DNA from: Streptomyces chromofuscus
Lineage (GTDB): Bacteria; Actinomycetota; Actinomycetes; Streptomycetales; Streptomycetaceae
Reading direction: 5' to 3'
Length of the DNA stretch: 64,000 bases
NCBI RefSeq assembly: GCF_015160875.1
Contig: NZ_CP063374.1
Coordinates: 5,707,501 to 5,771,500, forward strand
Made by a program: the position numbers and the translations under genes. Of this stretch, positions 46,317-57,045 are shown piece after piece. Positions within the stretch are counted from its first letter, which is position 1, and every line of letters starts with the position of its first letter. Under the pieces are notes generated by a model. That model made no database searches. It had not been told where the DNA came from and saw nothing but the letters and a program-made list of their open reading frames with translations.

Positions 46317-47324
46317 GTGAGCGAAAACAGCCAGTTCAGCTTCGGTGCCGCCACCGGCGTCGGTTCCCTGCCCGGTGGGGACGCCCGTGAGGCCGCCAGG
46401 ACCGCCACCGGCTCCTTCGAGGACTTCCCGTTCCTGCCCGAGCTGCCCGCCCGGGGTCCCGGCGCGGACATGATCGGACGGACCGCCGGGATGCTCGTCG
46501 AGCTGTACGCGCGCGTGGAACCCAGCGGCTGGCGGATCGGGGACCGGCCGGGGCGGGACACCAAGCGGGCGTGGTCGTGGCTCGGCGAGGACCTCGACGC
46601 GCTGGAGGAGTTCACGCAGGGGTACGAGGGCCCGCTGAAGGTGCAGGCCGTCGGTCCGTGGACGCTCGCCGCCGCCGTCGAGCTCAAGAACGGCGAGGCG
46701 GTCCTCTCCGACCCCGGCGCCTGCCGCGACCTCGCCGCCTCCCTCACCGAGGGCCTGCGCCTGCACCTGGCCGAGGTGCGGCGGCGCGTCCCCGGCGCCC
46801 GGCCGGTGCTCCAGCTCGACGAGCCCTCCCTCACCGCCGTACTGCGCGGCCGGGTGCGCACCGCCAGTGGCTACCGCACCCACCGCGCCGTCGACCGGCA
46901 GGTCGTCGAGGCCACGCTCCGGGACGTCGTCGGCGTGCACGGCGGCGGCCCCGTCGTGATCCACTCCTGCGCGCCCGACGTCCCCTTCGCCCTGCTGCGC
47001 CGGGCCGGGGCCGCCGCCGTCTCCTTCGACTTCTCGCTCCTCACCGAGCGTGACGACGACGCGATCGGGGAAGCCGTGGAAGGCGGCACCCGGCTGTTCG
47101 CGGGTGTCGTGCCGAGCACGGACGGCCCATTGTCAGACCCTGCCGGTAGCGTCATGGGTGTCAGGACGCTGTGGCGCAGGCTGGGGCTGTCTCCGGGGCT
47201 TCTCGCGGAGGCGGTCACGATCACGCCGACGTGCGGACTCGCGGGCGCTTCGCCCGGGTACGCGCGCGAGGCCCTCGCCCACTGCGCCCGGGCGGCGAGA
47301 TCCCTCGCGGACAACCCTGAGTAA
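46317..47324 (+). CDS. Cobalamin-independent methionine synthase-like protein (MetE C-terminal domain type)
   Basis: 335 residues, far shorter than true MetE (about 750) and equal to its C-terminal catalytic barrel. Seen: AATGVGSLPGGDAREAART, VQAVGPWTLAAAVEL, VLQLDEPSLTAVLRG, VVIHSCAPDVPFALL (zinc-site His and Cys in HSC) and ITPTCGLAGASPGYAREALA (second zinc Cys). The methyl donor is unknown; it may not use folate. GTG 46317. It precedes ligA by 15 bases, and this pair is a familiar arrangement in Streptomyces. Confidence 0.88.
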   Translation: MSENSQFSFGAATGVGSLPGGDAREAARTATGSFEDFPFLPELPARGPGADMIGRTAGMLVELYARVEPSGWRIGDRPGRDTKRAWSWLGEDLDALEEFTQGYEGPLKVQAVGPWTLAAAVELKNGEAVLSDPGACRDLAASLTEGLRLHLAEVRRRVPGARPVLQLDEPSLTAVLRGRVRTASGYRTHRAVDRQVVEATLRDVVGVHGGGPVVIHSCAPDVPFALLRRAGAAAVSFDFSLLTERDDDAIGEAVEGGTRLFAGVVPSTDGPLSDPAGSVMGVRTLWRRLGLSPGLLAEAVTITPTCGLAGASPGYAREALAHCARAARSLADNPE

Positions 47325-47339
47325 CGGGAGGACAACACG

Positions 47340-49538
47340 GTGGCCGGCGACAAGCAAGCCGAGACGACGAACGTGCCCGCCGAGGCACGGGAGAAGCACG
47401 TGCAGCTCGCTGAGCAGATCGAGGAGCACCGCTTCCGTTACTACGTGAAGGACGCTCCCGTCATCAGTGACGCGGAGTTCGACCGGCTGCTGCGCTCTGT
47501 GGAGGAACTGGAGGAGCAGTTCCCCGAGCTGCGCACGCCGGACTCGCCGACGCAGAAGGTCGCCGGGTCCTACGCGACGGAGTTCACCGCCGTCGAGCAC
47601 CGCTCGCGCATGCTCTCCCTGGACAACACCTTCAACGACGACGAACTCGCCGCGTGGGCCGACCGCGTCGCCCGGGAACTGGGCGACCAGACGTACCACT
47701 TCCTGTGCGAGCTCAAGGTCGACGGCCTCGCCGTGAACCTCACCTACGAGCGCGGCCGCCTGGTCCGCGCGGCCACCCGCGGTGACGGCCGCGCCGGCGA
47801 GGACATCACGCCCAACGCCCGCACCATCGCGGAGATCCCGGACCGCCTCAAGGGCGACCGCGTCCCCGACCTCGTGGAGATCCGCGGCGAGGTCTACTTC
47901 CCGATGGAGAAGTTCGAGGATCTCAACGCCCGTCTGGTGGCCGCCGGCGACAAGCCGTTCGCCAACCCGCGCAACGCGGCGGCCGGTTCGCTGCGCCAGA
48001 AGGACCCGCGGGTCACCGCCACCCGGCCGCTGCACATGGTGGTGCACGGCATCGGCGCCCTGGAGGGCTACGAGGGCATGACCCGCCTGTCCCAGGCGTA
48101 CGACCTGCTCAAGGACTGGGGCCTGCCCACCTCGCCGCACAACAGGGTGGTCGACGACCTCGCGGGCGTACGGGAGTTCATCGCGTACTACGGCGAGCAC
48201 CGGCATTCCGTGGAACACGAGATCGACGGGGTGGTCGTCAAGCTGGACGAGATCCGCCTCCAGGGCCGCCTCGGCTCCACGGCACGCGCCCCGCGCTGGG
48301 CGATCGCGTACAAGTACGCGCCGGAGGAGGTCAACACCAAGCTGATCGACATCAAGGTGGCCGTCGGCCGCACCGGCCGGGTCACCCCCTACGCCCAGGT
48401 CGAGCCGGTGACGGTGGCCCGCAGCGAGGTGGAGTTCGCCACCCTGCACAATCAGGAGGTCGTCAAGGCCAAGGGCGTCCTCATCGGGGACACGGTGGTG
48501 CTGCGCAAGGCCGGCGACGTCATCCCGGAGATTCTCGGACCGGTCATCGACCTGCGCGTCGAGGACGAGGTGCGCGCGTTCGTGATGCCCTCCGAGTGCC
48601 CCGAGTGCGGCACCGCGCTGCGCCCCATGAAGGAGGGCGACATCGATCTGCGCTGCCCCAACGCCCGCACCTGCCCCGCCCAGTTGCGCGGCCGGGTCTC
48701 CTACCTCGCGGGCCGGGAGTGCCTGGACATCGAGCACTTCGGCGACGTCGCGGCGGCCGCGCTGACCCGGCCGCTGGAGCCCGTCGACCCGCCGCTGGTG
48801 GACGAGGGCGACCTGTTCGACCTCACCGTGGAGAAGCTGCTGCCCATCAGGGCGTACGTCCTCGACCCGGACAGCGGGCTGCCCAAGCACGACCCGAAGA
48901 CCGGCGAGGAGAAGATCGCCACGGTCTTCGCCAACCAGAAGGGCGAACCGAAGAAGAACGCGCTGGCCCTGCTGCGCAACATCGAAGCCGCCAAGGCCCG
49001 CCCGCTCGCCCGCTTCCTCAACGGGCTCTCCATCCGGCACGTCGGCCCGGTCGCCGCCGAGGCGCTCGCCCGCGAGTTCCGCTCCATCGACCGCATCGAA
49101 CAGGCCGACGAGAGCGAGCTGGCCAACACCGACGGCGTCGGACCCATCATCGCCAGGTCGCTCAAGGAGTGGTTCGCCGAGGACTGGCACCGCGAGATCA
49201 TCCGCAAGTGGAAGGCGGCCGGGGTCCGGCTGGAGGAGGAGAGCACCGGAGAGGACGAGGGCCCCCGCCCGCTCGAAGGCCTCACCGTCGTCGTCACCGG
49301 CACGCTCGAACACTTCACGCGGGACGGCGCCAAGGAGGCGCTCCAGACCCGCGGTGCCAAGGTGGCCGGTTCGGTGTCCAAGAAGACGTCTTTCGTCGTT
49401 GTGGGTGACAACCCCGGATCGAAGTACGACAAGGCGATGCAGCTCAAGGTGCCGGTGCTGAACGAGGAGGGGTTCAACGTCCTTCTGGAGCAAGGACCTG
49501 AGGCGGCGTCGGAGGCCGCACTTCCGACCGGCGAGTAG
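47340..49538 (+). CDS. ligA: NAD-dependent DNA ligase
   Basis: 732 residues. Domain order: Ia (YYVKDAPVISDAEFDRLL), adenylation domain with the active lysine in CELKVDGLAVNLTYERG and EIRGEVYFPMEKF, OB fold, a four-cysteine zinc finger (CPECGTALRPM ... RCPNARTCPAQ), helix-hairpin-helix repeats and a C-terminal BRCT domain (RPLEGLTVVVTGTLEHFTRD). Seals nicks in replication and repair. GTG 47340 has GGGAGG eight bases upstream. Full length, with nothing missing. Confidence 0.97.
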   Translation: MAGDKQAETTNVPAEAREKHVQLAEQIEEHRFRYYVKDAPVISDAEFDRLLRSVEELEEQFPELRTPDSPTQKVAGSYATEFTAVEHRSRMLSLDNTFNDDELAAWADRVARELGDQTYHFLCELKVDGLAVNLTYERGRLVRAATRGDGRAGEDITPNARTIAEIPDRLKGDRVPDLVEIRGEVYFPMEKFEDLNARLVAAGDKPFANPRNAAAGSLRQKDPRVTATRPLHMVVHGIGALEGYEGMTRLSQAYDLLKDWGLPTSPHNRVVDDLAGVREFIAYYGEHRHSVEHEIDGVVVKLDEIRLQGRLGSTARAPRWAIAYKYAPEEVNTKLIDIKVAVGRTGRVTPYAQVEPVTVARSEVEFATLHNQEVVKAKGVLIGDTVVLRKAGDVIPEILGPVIDLRVEDEVRAFVMPSECPECGTALRPMKEGDIDLRCPNARTCPAQLRGRVSYLAGRECLDIEHFGDVAAAALTRPLEPVDPPLVDEGDLFDLTVEKLLPIRAYVLDPDSGLPKHDPKTGEEKIATVFANQKGEPKKNALALLRNIEAAKARPLARFLNGLSIRHVGPVAAEALAREFRSIDRIEQADESELANTDGVGPIIARSLKEWFAEDWHREIIRKWKAAGVRLEEESTGEDEGPRPLEGLTVVVTGTLEHFTRDGAKEALQTRGAKVAGSVSKKTSFVVVGDNPGSKYDKAMQLKVPVLNEEGFNVLLEQGPEAASEAALPTGE

Positions 49539-49797
49539 CGGTTGAGGAACACCCGATCGGCGCATACCAGATGCATACGGGCGGCTGGGGCGCATTCGGG
49601 CAACCGTCGACGACCGGTGCCCGTGGAAGCCTTCTGCGGCCTACTGTTGGGATGTGCACCTGCCGTGCCCAGCTGCGGTTGGGGCATCCCCCTGCTCTTG
49701 GCGAGCACGGGGAACGGTTTTCCAGCGCGGTGCCGTTGACGGGTGCAGGGCATCGGGCCGCGTGGCGTGGGCACCGCCGGCTGTGAGAGGGACGGGA
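49539..49797. promoter_or_regulatory. Leader region upstream of the GGDEF/EAL gene
   Basis: 259 bases with lower GC at the start (GGAACACCCGATCGGCGCAT) and short complementary stretches (GGCATCCCCCTG, CACGGGGAACGG). A promoter or structured leader is likely. I do not recognise a known riboswitch. Confidence 0.3.
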
Positions 49798-52041
49798 ATG
49801 GAACCGACCGAGAGCGCCGCCCCGTACTCACGGCTGCGCCGGATGGCCGGCGCCTGGCAAGAGGGCCTCCGTTCGGCCCGGCGTGCGAGTGCCGCCGGCA
49901 CGCGGGGCCCCGGCGCCGGACAGCGCATCGTGCTGGACGGACGGGACGCCGCCGCCCTCACCGCCGGGCACGCCGCCGGACTGCCGGGAGTCGACGCCGA
50001 ACGGCACCTGTCCTGGCCCGCGCTGCCCGCGGCGGTCGTCGCCGCCGCCGGGTTCGCGCTCGGCGCCGGGTTCCTGCGGGCGTTCACCGGCCAGCATGCG
50101 CTCTTCCCGTCCGGCACGGCCGGCTGGTCGCTGGCCGTGCTGACCGGCGTCATCGTCGGCCACCTGGTCGCGCTCGGCCGCGCCCGCTGGTGGGGCGGCA
50201 CCGGCTCCGGCGCCGCCCTCACCCTCGCCGTCCTGCTGCTCTACGGCTGGGTGCCCGCCGGGATGGTCAGCCTCACCGTCGTCGTCCTGGTCGGCATAGC
50301 CCGGCGCCACCGCTGGCGGCAGGGCCTGCTGCACGGCGCGGTGGACATCCTCGGCATCGGCGCCGGCGCCCTCCTCCTGGCCCTCTTCGGCCGCGTACCG
50401 TCCGTCGAGGATCCCTGGCACCCCGCCACCTGGACCCTCTACACCGCCACCGAGGTGATCCTGGTCGCGACCGCCTACCTCGCGGTCTCCCGCACCCTGC
50501 TGTGGTACCTGCACACGCCCCGCCCCGGCGGAGTGCCCACCATCGCCCGCACCGCCCTGGTCCGGCACGGCCTGGTCGCGGTGGCCCTGCTCGGCATCGC
50601 CCCCCTGATCTGCGTGGTCGCCGTCGCCAAGCCGATCCTGCTGCCGCTGTTCGCCATCCCCCTCGTCGCGCTCGACTCCACCCTGTGGATCGCCCGCGCC
50701 CGCGCGGAGGAGCAGCTGCGCGATCCGCTCACCGGCCTGCCCAACCGTCAGTGGCTCCTGGAGCGCACGTGGACGGCACTGGACGACGCCGAACGCATCG
50801 GCGCACGCGCCGCCCTGATGCTGATCGACCTCGACCGGTTCCGATCGGTCAACGACACCCTCGGTCATCTCGCCGGTGACCGGCTGCTGCTGCAGACCGC
50901 CGACCGGCTGCGGCTGGCCCTGCCCCGCGGGGCGGAGGCCGCCCGGCTCGGCGGCGACGAGTTCGCCGTCTTACTGCCGGTCGCCGACTCCACGACGTCC
51001 GCGACCCGGATCGCCCGCGGCCTGGTCGCCGCGCTCAGCTCCCCGCTCGACCTCGACGGGCTCACCCTCGTGCTGGAGGCCAGCGCGGGCGTCGCCGTCT
51101 TCCCCGACCACGCCCTCGACGCAGAGGGGCTCCTGCGCCGCGCGGACGTGGCGATGTACCAGGCGAAACGCGACCGCACGGGGGTGGAGGTGTACGAGTC
51201 CAAGCGGGACTCCAACACCCCGGACCGCCTCGGTCTCCTCGCCGACCTGCGCCGGGCGCTGGACGCGCACGAGGTCGAGCTGCACTACCAGCCCAAGGTG
51301 CGCTTCGACGGGCAGGTGGCCGGGTTGGAGGCACTGGTGCGGTGGGTGCATCCCGAGCGCGGGAAGGTGCCGCCGGACGAGTTCATCGCGATCGCCGAGT
51401 CCTCCGGGCTGATGCCGCAGCTGACGGAGTACGTGCTGGAGACCGCGCTCGGACAGGTGGCGCGGTGGCGCTCGCAGGGGCTGTTCGTGCCGGTCGCGGT
51501 GAACGTGTCCCCGCGTGACGTGCACACGCCCGGGTTCGCGGGCTCCGTCGCCGCCCGTCTCGCCCGGCACGGCGTTCCGGCGGGAGCGCTCCAACTGGAG
51601 ATTACGGAGCACGTCCTGCTGGAGGACCCGCAGCGGGCCGCCGACACCCTCGCCGGGCTGACCGGGCACGGCGTGAAGATGTCGCTGGACGACTTCGGCA
51701 CCGGCTACTCGTCGCTGGTGCATCTGCGCCGGCTGCCGGTCAGCGAACTGAAGATCGACCGCTCGTTCGTGGCGCGGCTGGCCATCGACACCGAGGACGC
51801 GGAGATCGTGCGCTGCACGGTCGACCTCGCGCACTCGCTCGGGCTGCTGGTCGTCGCCGAGGGGGTCGAGGACGACGAGACCTGGGAACGCCTGCGCGAC
51901 CTCGGCTGCGACGCCGTACAGGGCTGGCTGGTCGCCGCCGCGATGCCGGCGGAGGAGACCACGGCCTGGCTCCGGGCACGGGGCTCGCGCGGATGGCAGC
52001 GACCCGCGGCGGCGCTCCCCGCCGTCGCGGCGGACGAGTGA
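49798..52041 (+). CDS. rmdB: Membrane GGDEF-EAL protein (c-di-GMP turnover), RmdB-like
   Basis: 747 residues. A polar N-terminus (1-70), a membrane region with about seven or eight hydrophobic helices (73-300), then GGDEF (about 308-470) with RDPLTGLPNRQWLLER and an intact RLGGDEFAVLLP. EAL follows (about 480-735) with EALVRWVHPERGK, VNVSPRDVH, LEITEHVLLED and LDDFGTGYSSL, all catalytic-type residues present. Makes and/or degrades cyclic di-GMP. The position beside ligA and upstream of gatCAB, as I remember it for S. coelicolor RmdB, a phosphodiesterase affecting development, supports the name. ATG 49798 with GAGAGGGACGGGA upstream. Confidence 0.88.
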   Translation: MEPTESAAPYSRLRRMAGAWQEGLRSARRASAAGTRGPGAGQRIVLDGRDAAALTAGHAAGLPGVDAERHLSWPALPAAVVAAAGFALGAGFLRAFTGQHALFPSGTAGWSLAVLTGVIVGHLVALGRARWWGGTGSGAALTLAVLLLYGWVPAGMVSLTVVVLVGIARRHRWRQGLLHGAVDILGIGAGALLLALFGRVPSVEDPWHPATWTLYTATEVILVATAYLAVSRTLLWYLHTPRPGGVPTIARTALVRHGLVAVALLGIAPLICVVAVAKPILLPLFAIPLVALDSTLWIARARAEEQLRDPLTGLPNRQWLLERTWTALDDAERIGARAALMLIDLDRFRSVNDTLGHLAGDRLLLQTADRLRLALPRGAEAARLGGDEFAVLLPVADSTTSATRIARGLVAALSSPLDLDGLTLVLEASAGVAVFPDHALDAEGLLRRADVAMYQAKRDRTGVEVYESKRDSNTPDRLGLLADLRRALDAHEVELHYQPKVRFDGQVAGLEALVRWVHPERGKVPPDEFIAIAESSGLMPQLTEYVLETALGQVARWRSQGLFVPVAVNVSPRDVHTPGFAGSVAARLARHGVPAGALQLEITEHVLLEDPQRAADTLAGLTGHGVKMSLDDFGTGYSSLVHLRRLPVSELKIDRSFVARLAIDTEDAEIVRCTVDLAHSLGLLVVAEGVEDDETWERLRDLGCDAVQGWLVAAAMPAEETTAWLRARGSRGWQRPAAALPAVAADE

Positions 52042-52570
52042 AGCCGGCGCTGTCCCCGGCCCACCTTCGACCACGGGCTGAGAGAGGCCGACCGGGGGGT
52101 GAGGGCCGCCGACGGGCGCTGAGCCGGCCGGGTCGGAGGGGAGAGCCGTCGGAGGGGAGAGCCGCCGGAGGGCGCTGAGTCGGGCCGGTCACTTGGAAGG
52201 CGTCGTCGGGGAGGAGCCGGGGCGAGATGGCGCCCGCCCGAGATGTACCAGGTACCCCGGGGCCGCCCGCCCGAGGTGTACCGGGCACTCCGGGGCCGCA
52301 CGCCCGAGGCGGACCGGGCGCTCCGGGACGGTATGCCCACGTGGGCACCCCAGGGGGTGGTAGGCGCACGGCGCACCGGCGCTCGGGGCCGTGCCCCGCG
52401 GCGGGGTCAGGGGTGCCGATCCGGGCCGTGCGCCCGTGGGCGGGGCAGGAACCCTCGGCCGGGTCGGGGCGGTGTCGGGCGTGGGGGCGGGGAAACCGAT
52501 TCACGGGCGCGGCCCCCGGCCCCATAGGATTGAGCCCACACCACACCCACTCACCCCAGAGGATCGCTGC
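52042..52570. repeat. GC-rich repeat region between rmdB and gatC, with a 33-bp tandem repeat
   Basis: 529 bases without a credible gene. Three 33-bp units beginning GCCCGAG start at 52236, 52269 and 52302 and diverge gradually. An earlier shorter repeat (CGGAGGGGAGAGCCG, about 52134-52167) is present. The 3' end, with CCCATAGGATTGAGCC near 52523, is the likely gatC promoter. Confidence 0.7.
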
Positions 52571-52867
52571 ATGCCTGGCATCACGCGCGAGGAGGTCGCC
52601 CACCTCGCCCGGCTGGCGCGTCTGGAGCTGAAGCCCGAAGAGCTCGACCACTTCGCGGGACAGCTGGACGACATCATCGGCGCGGTCGCCCGCGTCAGCG
52701 AGGTCGCCGACCAAGACGTACCGCCGACCTCGCACCCGCTCCCGCTGACGAACGTCATGCGCCCGGACGAGGTCCGCCCCTCGCTCACCCCCGAGCAGGC
52801 GCTCTCCGGCGCCCCGGCCCAGGAGCAGCAGCGTTTCAAGGTGCCGCAGATCCTGGGGGAGGAGTAA
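52571..52867 (+). CDS. gatC: Aspartyl/glutamyl-tRNA amidotransferase subunit C
   Basis: 98 residues, the small subunit of the GatCAB amidotransferase. Seen: ITREEVAHLARLARLELKPE, LDDIIGAVARVSEVADQDVP and NVMRPDEVRPSL, ending FKVPQILGEE. It wraps and stabilises GatA on GatB. ATG 52571 with AGAGGA upstream. The complex converts mischarged Glu-tRNA(Gln) (and Asp-tRNA(Asn)) to the correct amide forms. Five bases before gatA. Confidence 0.97.
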   Translation: MPGITREEVAHLARLARLELKPEELDHFAGQLDDIIGAVARVSEVADQDVPPTSHPLPLTNVMRPDEVRPSLTPEQALSGAPAQEQQRFKVPQILGEE

Positions 52868-52872
52868 TCCGC

Positions 52873-54362
<1,490 letters not shown>

Positions 54363-54366
<4 letters not shown>

Positions 54367-54602
54367 GTGCACTGTCCAAGGCCAAGGGCTTCAAGAAGTC
54401 GAAGTCCGGTACGTACCTGTCCATGGCCGCCACCGCGTTCGGCGCGATCGGCGTCGCCAAGCAGATCAAGAAGGCCCGCGCCGAGAACGACACGCTGCGG
54501 CTCGTCGACGCCGTCGTCACCGCCGCCGGAGTCGTCACCGGCCTCGCCATGCTCTACCGCGAGCTGAAGCGGCTGGGCGACGACGACGTCCTGCTGGGCT
54601 GA
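54363..54602 (+). CDS. Small conserved-position protein between gatA and gatB
   Basis: 79 residues. A basic N-terminus (SKAKGFKKSKSGTYLSMAA), a possible hydrophobic helix (TAFGAIGVAKQI), then ARAENDTLRLVDAVVTAAGV and a second hydrophobic helix VVTGLAMLYREL. May be a peripheral or two-helix membrane protein. GTG 54363 overlaps the gatA stop (GTGA), so it is translated with the amidotransferase; 15 bases precede gatB. No known function. Confidence 0.82.
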
Positions 54603-54617
54603 GAGGGAAGTTTCACC

Positions 54618-56132
54618 GTGACCACCACGACCGACCTGGTGTCGTACGAGGACGCGCTGGCGTCGTACGACCCCGTCATGGGCCTCGAGGTCCATGTCGA
54701 ACTCGGCACCAAGACCAAGATGTTCTGCGGCTGTTCGACCACGCTCGGCGCCGACCCGAACACCCAGACCTGCCCCGTCTGCCTCGGCCTGCCCGGCGCG
54801 CTCCCGGTCGTCAACGCGACCGGCGTCGAGTCCGCCATCAAGATCGGTCTCGCGCTGAACTGCGAGATCGCCGAGTGGTGCCGCTTCGCCCGGAAGAACT
54901 ACTTCTATCCGGACATGCCGAAGAACTTCCAGACCTCCCAGTACGACGAGCCGATCGCCTTCAACGGCTATCTCGACGTGCAGCTGGAGGACGGCGAGAC
55001 CTTCCGCGTGGAGATCGAGCGCGCCCACATGGAGGAGGACACCGGAAAGTCGACGCACGTCGGCGGCGCCACCGGCCGTATCCACGGCGCGTCCCACTCC
55101 CTGCTGGACTACAACCGCGCCGGCATCCCGCTGATCGAGATCGTCACCAAGCCGATCGTCGGCGCGGGCGAGCGCGCTCCCGAGGTCGCGCGGGCGTACG
55201 TCCGCGAGCTGCGCGAACTGATCCGTGCGCTCGGCGTCTCCGAGGCCCGCATGGAGATGGGCCAGATGCGCTGCGACGTCAACCTGTCGCTGATGCCCAA
55301 GGGCGCCGACAAGTTCGGCACGCGCTCGGAGACCAAGAACGTCAACTCCCTGCGTTCGGTGGAGCGCGCGGCGCGGTTTGAGATCCAGCGCCACGCCGCC
55401 GTGCTGAGCGACGGCGGCACGATCGTGCAGGAGACCCGGCACTTCCACGAGGACACCGGGTCCACCACCTCGGGCCGTGTGAAGGAGGAGGCCGAGGACT
55501 ACCGGTACTTCCCGGAGCCCGACCTGGTCCCGGTCGCCCCGTCCCGTGACTGGGTCGAGGAACTGCGCGCCGCCCTGCCGGAGCTGCCGCTGGTGCGCCG
55601 CAACCGGCTCCGCGAGGAGTGGGGCGTCTCCGCCACCGACATGCAGGCGATCCTCAACGCCGGTGCGCTGGACCCGATCGTCGCCACGATCGACGCCGGT
55701 GCGGACGCCGCGTCCGCCCGCAAGTGGTGGATGGGTGAACTGGCCCGCAGCGCCAACGAGTCGGGCAAGGCGCTCGACGAGCTGGCCATCACGCCGGCCC
55801 AGGTCGCCCGGGTCACCGAGCTGGTGACCGCCGGCGACCTGAACGACAAGCTGGCCCGCCAGGTCATCGAAGGCGTCCTGGCCGGCGAGGGCACCCCGGA
55901 CGAGGTCGTCGACAAGCGCGGCCTGAAGGTCGTCTCCGACGAAGGCGCCCTCGGTACGGCCGTGGACGAGGCCATCGCCGGCAACCCGGCCATCGCGGAC
56001 AAGATCCGCGGCGGCAAGGTGGCCGCGGCCGGCGCCCTGGTCGGCGCGGTCATGAAGGCGACCCGCGGCCAGGCCGACGCGGCGCGCGTCAAGGAGCTGA
56101 TCCTGCAGAAGCTGGGCGTCAGCGAGGGCTGA
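54618..56132 (+). CDS. gatB: Aspartyl/glutamyl-tRNA amidotransferase subunit B
   Basis: 504 residues, the tRNA-binding and kinase subunit that phosphorylates the mischarged residue. Seen: VMGLEVHVELGTKTKMFCGC, the TCPVCLGLPGALPVVN cysteines (zinc site with CGCS), ARKNYFYPDMPKNFQTSQYD, RAHMEEDTGKSTH and the helical tail with GatB/YqeY-type repeats (EELRAALPELPLVRRNRL, ending KELILQKLGVSEG). GTG 54618. Followed by a very strong terminator. Confidence 0.97.
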   Translation: MTTTTDLVSYEDALASYDPVMGLEVHVELGTKTKMFCGCSTTLGADPNTQTCPVCLGLPGALPVVNATGVESAIKIGLALNCEIAEWCRFARKNYFYPDMPKNFQTSQYDEPIAFNGYLDVQLEDGETFRVEIERAHMEEDTGKSTHVGGATGRIHGASHSLLDYNRAGIPLIEIVTKPIVGAGERAPEVARAYVRELRELIRALGVSEARMEMGQMRCDVNLSLMPKGADKFGTRSETKNVNSLRSVERAARFEIQRHAAVLSDGGTIVQETRHFHEDTGSTTSGRVKEEAEDYRYFPEPDLVPVAPSRDWVEELRAALPELPLVRRNRLREEWGVSATDMQAILNAGALDPIVATIDAGADAASARKWWMGELARSANESGKALDELAITPAQVARVTELVTAGDLNDKLARQVIEGVLAGEGTPDEVVDKRGLKVVSDEGALGTAVDEAIAGNPAIADKIRGGKVAAAGALVGAVMKATRGQADAARVKELILQKLGVSEG

Positions 56133-56153
56133 GCCCCGCCACCGCAGCGCAGT

Positions 56154-56192
56154 CGCGGGGGGATGCACCGGAAGCGGTGCATCCCCCCGCGA
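56154..56192 (+). terminator. Terminator of the gatCAB operon
   Basis: 16-bp perfect arms from CGCGGGGGGATGCACC to GGTGCATCCCCCCGCG around the loop GGAAGC, 22 bases after the gatB stop. The strongest hairpin in the window. Confidence 0.93.
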
Positions 56193-56449
56193 CGCGTGTG
56201 AAGGCAGCGTGCGCCGCAGGCATCCGAAGGCAGCGCACGCCTGTGCGACTGAAGGCGGCGCTGCCCAACGCCCGCGTGCGGCGCGCGCCTACGCCCAGAG
56301 GTGAGGCGCGCGTCCACGCCTGCACAGGCGGCGGGCGCCCACGCCCGAGTGAGGCCTCCGCGACCCGCACGAACCCCGGCGTCCGGCCCCTGCGGCGGGT
56401 GGCGCCCTGCACCCGGTGTTCCCGGCCTCACGCGCTACGCTCGCCCGCC
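56193..56449. other. GC-rich intergenic region after gatB
   Basis: Contains loosely repeated AAGGCAGCG/GCACGCC motifs but no credible gene. The promoter for the next gene is probably in the last 60 bases (CGCTACGCTCGCC). Confidence 0.4.
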
Positions 56450-56854
56450 ATGAGTGGACGCGCTGATTGCGGGGAGCCCTCCGACACCACCGAGGTCGAC
56501 GCCGCGGCTCGGAACGAGGGCGAGGCCGAGACCCGGACCGGGGCCGGGGCCGGGACCGAGGCCGCAGGTGGCGCCGAAGGGGACGCCGAGGAGGTCGGTG
56601 ATCCCGCGCGGCCGGCGCGGCGGGCGCGCTGGACCGCCGCCGGAACCGGCGGGCTGCTGGCGCTGGCGGGACTGGCCGCGTCCCTGCTGAGGGCCGCGGA
56701 CGCCGGACCGGCGCTCGTACCGGCCGCCTACGCCGTCGGCGCGGCCGTCTGCGGGGGTGCGGCGGTTCTCGGGTCGCGGGGCCGCACCCGACGGGCGCTG
56801 TGGTTGCTGGTGGGCGGCGTGACCGTGATGGCGTTCGGAGACCAGTTCGACTGA
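56450..56854 (+). CDS. Small membrane protein of unknown function
   Basis: 134 residues. An acidic, low-complexity N-terminal half (EAETRTGAGAGTEAAGGAEG), then three hydrophobic helices: AAGTGGLLALAGLAASLLRA, ALVPAAYAVGAAVCGGAAVL and ALWLLVGGVTVMAFG. ATG 56450 is preferred to upstream in-frame starts that read through GC-rich intergenic sequence. Resembles another small acidic/membrane protein at 59883 in composition only. Confidence 0.65.
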   Translation: MSGRADCGEPSDTTEVDAAARNEGEAETRTGAGAGTEAAGGAEGDAEEVGDPARPARRARWTAAGTGGLLALAGLAASLLRAADAGPALVPAAYAVGAAVCGGAAVLGSRGRTRRALWLLVGGVTVMAFGDQFD

Positions 56855-57045
56855 CGGTGACACGGTTCACCTGGTGTCCTGAGAGCCGACTCCGGCTTCT
56901 GTGAACCACCCCACGAAACGACCAAACGATCACTTCCCCCTGCAAGAGTGTTTGTCCATTGCACATGCGTTCTTTGCGGGCCGTTCAGTGGCTGGACGAC
57001 TGTTCCCGGTCAAAGATCCACAAGTCACCTCCTGGGAGCACGTTC

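Noticed and set aside
46317..47324. Calling the MetE-like gene metE
   Set aside because: It has only the C-terminal catalytic barrel, less than half of MetE length, so the substrate may differ.
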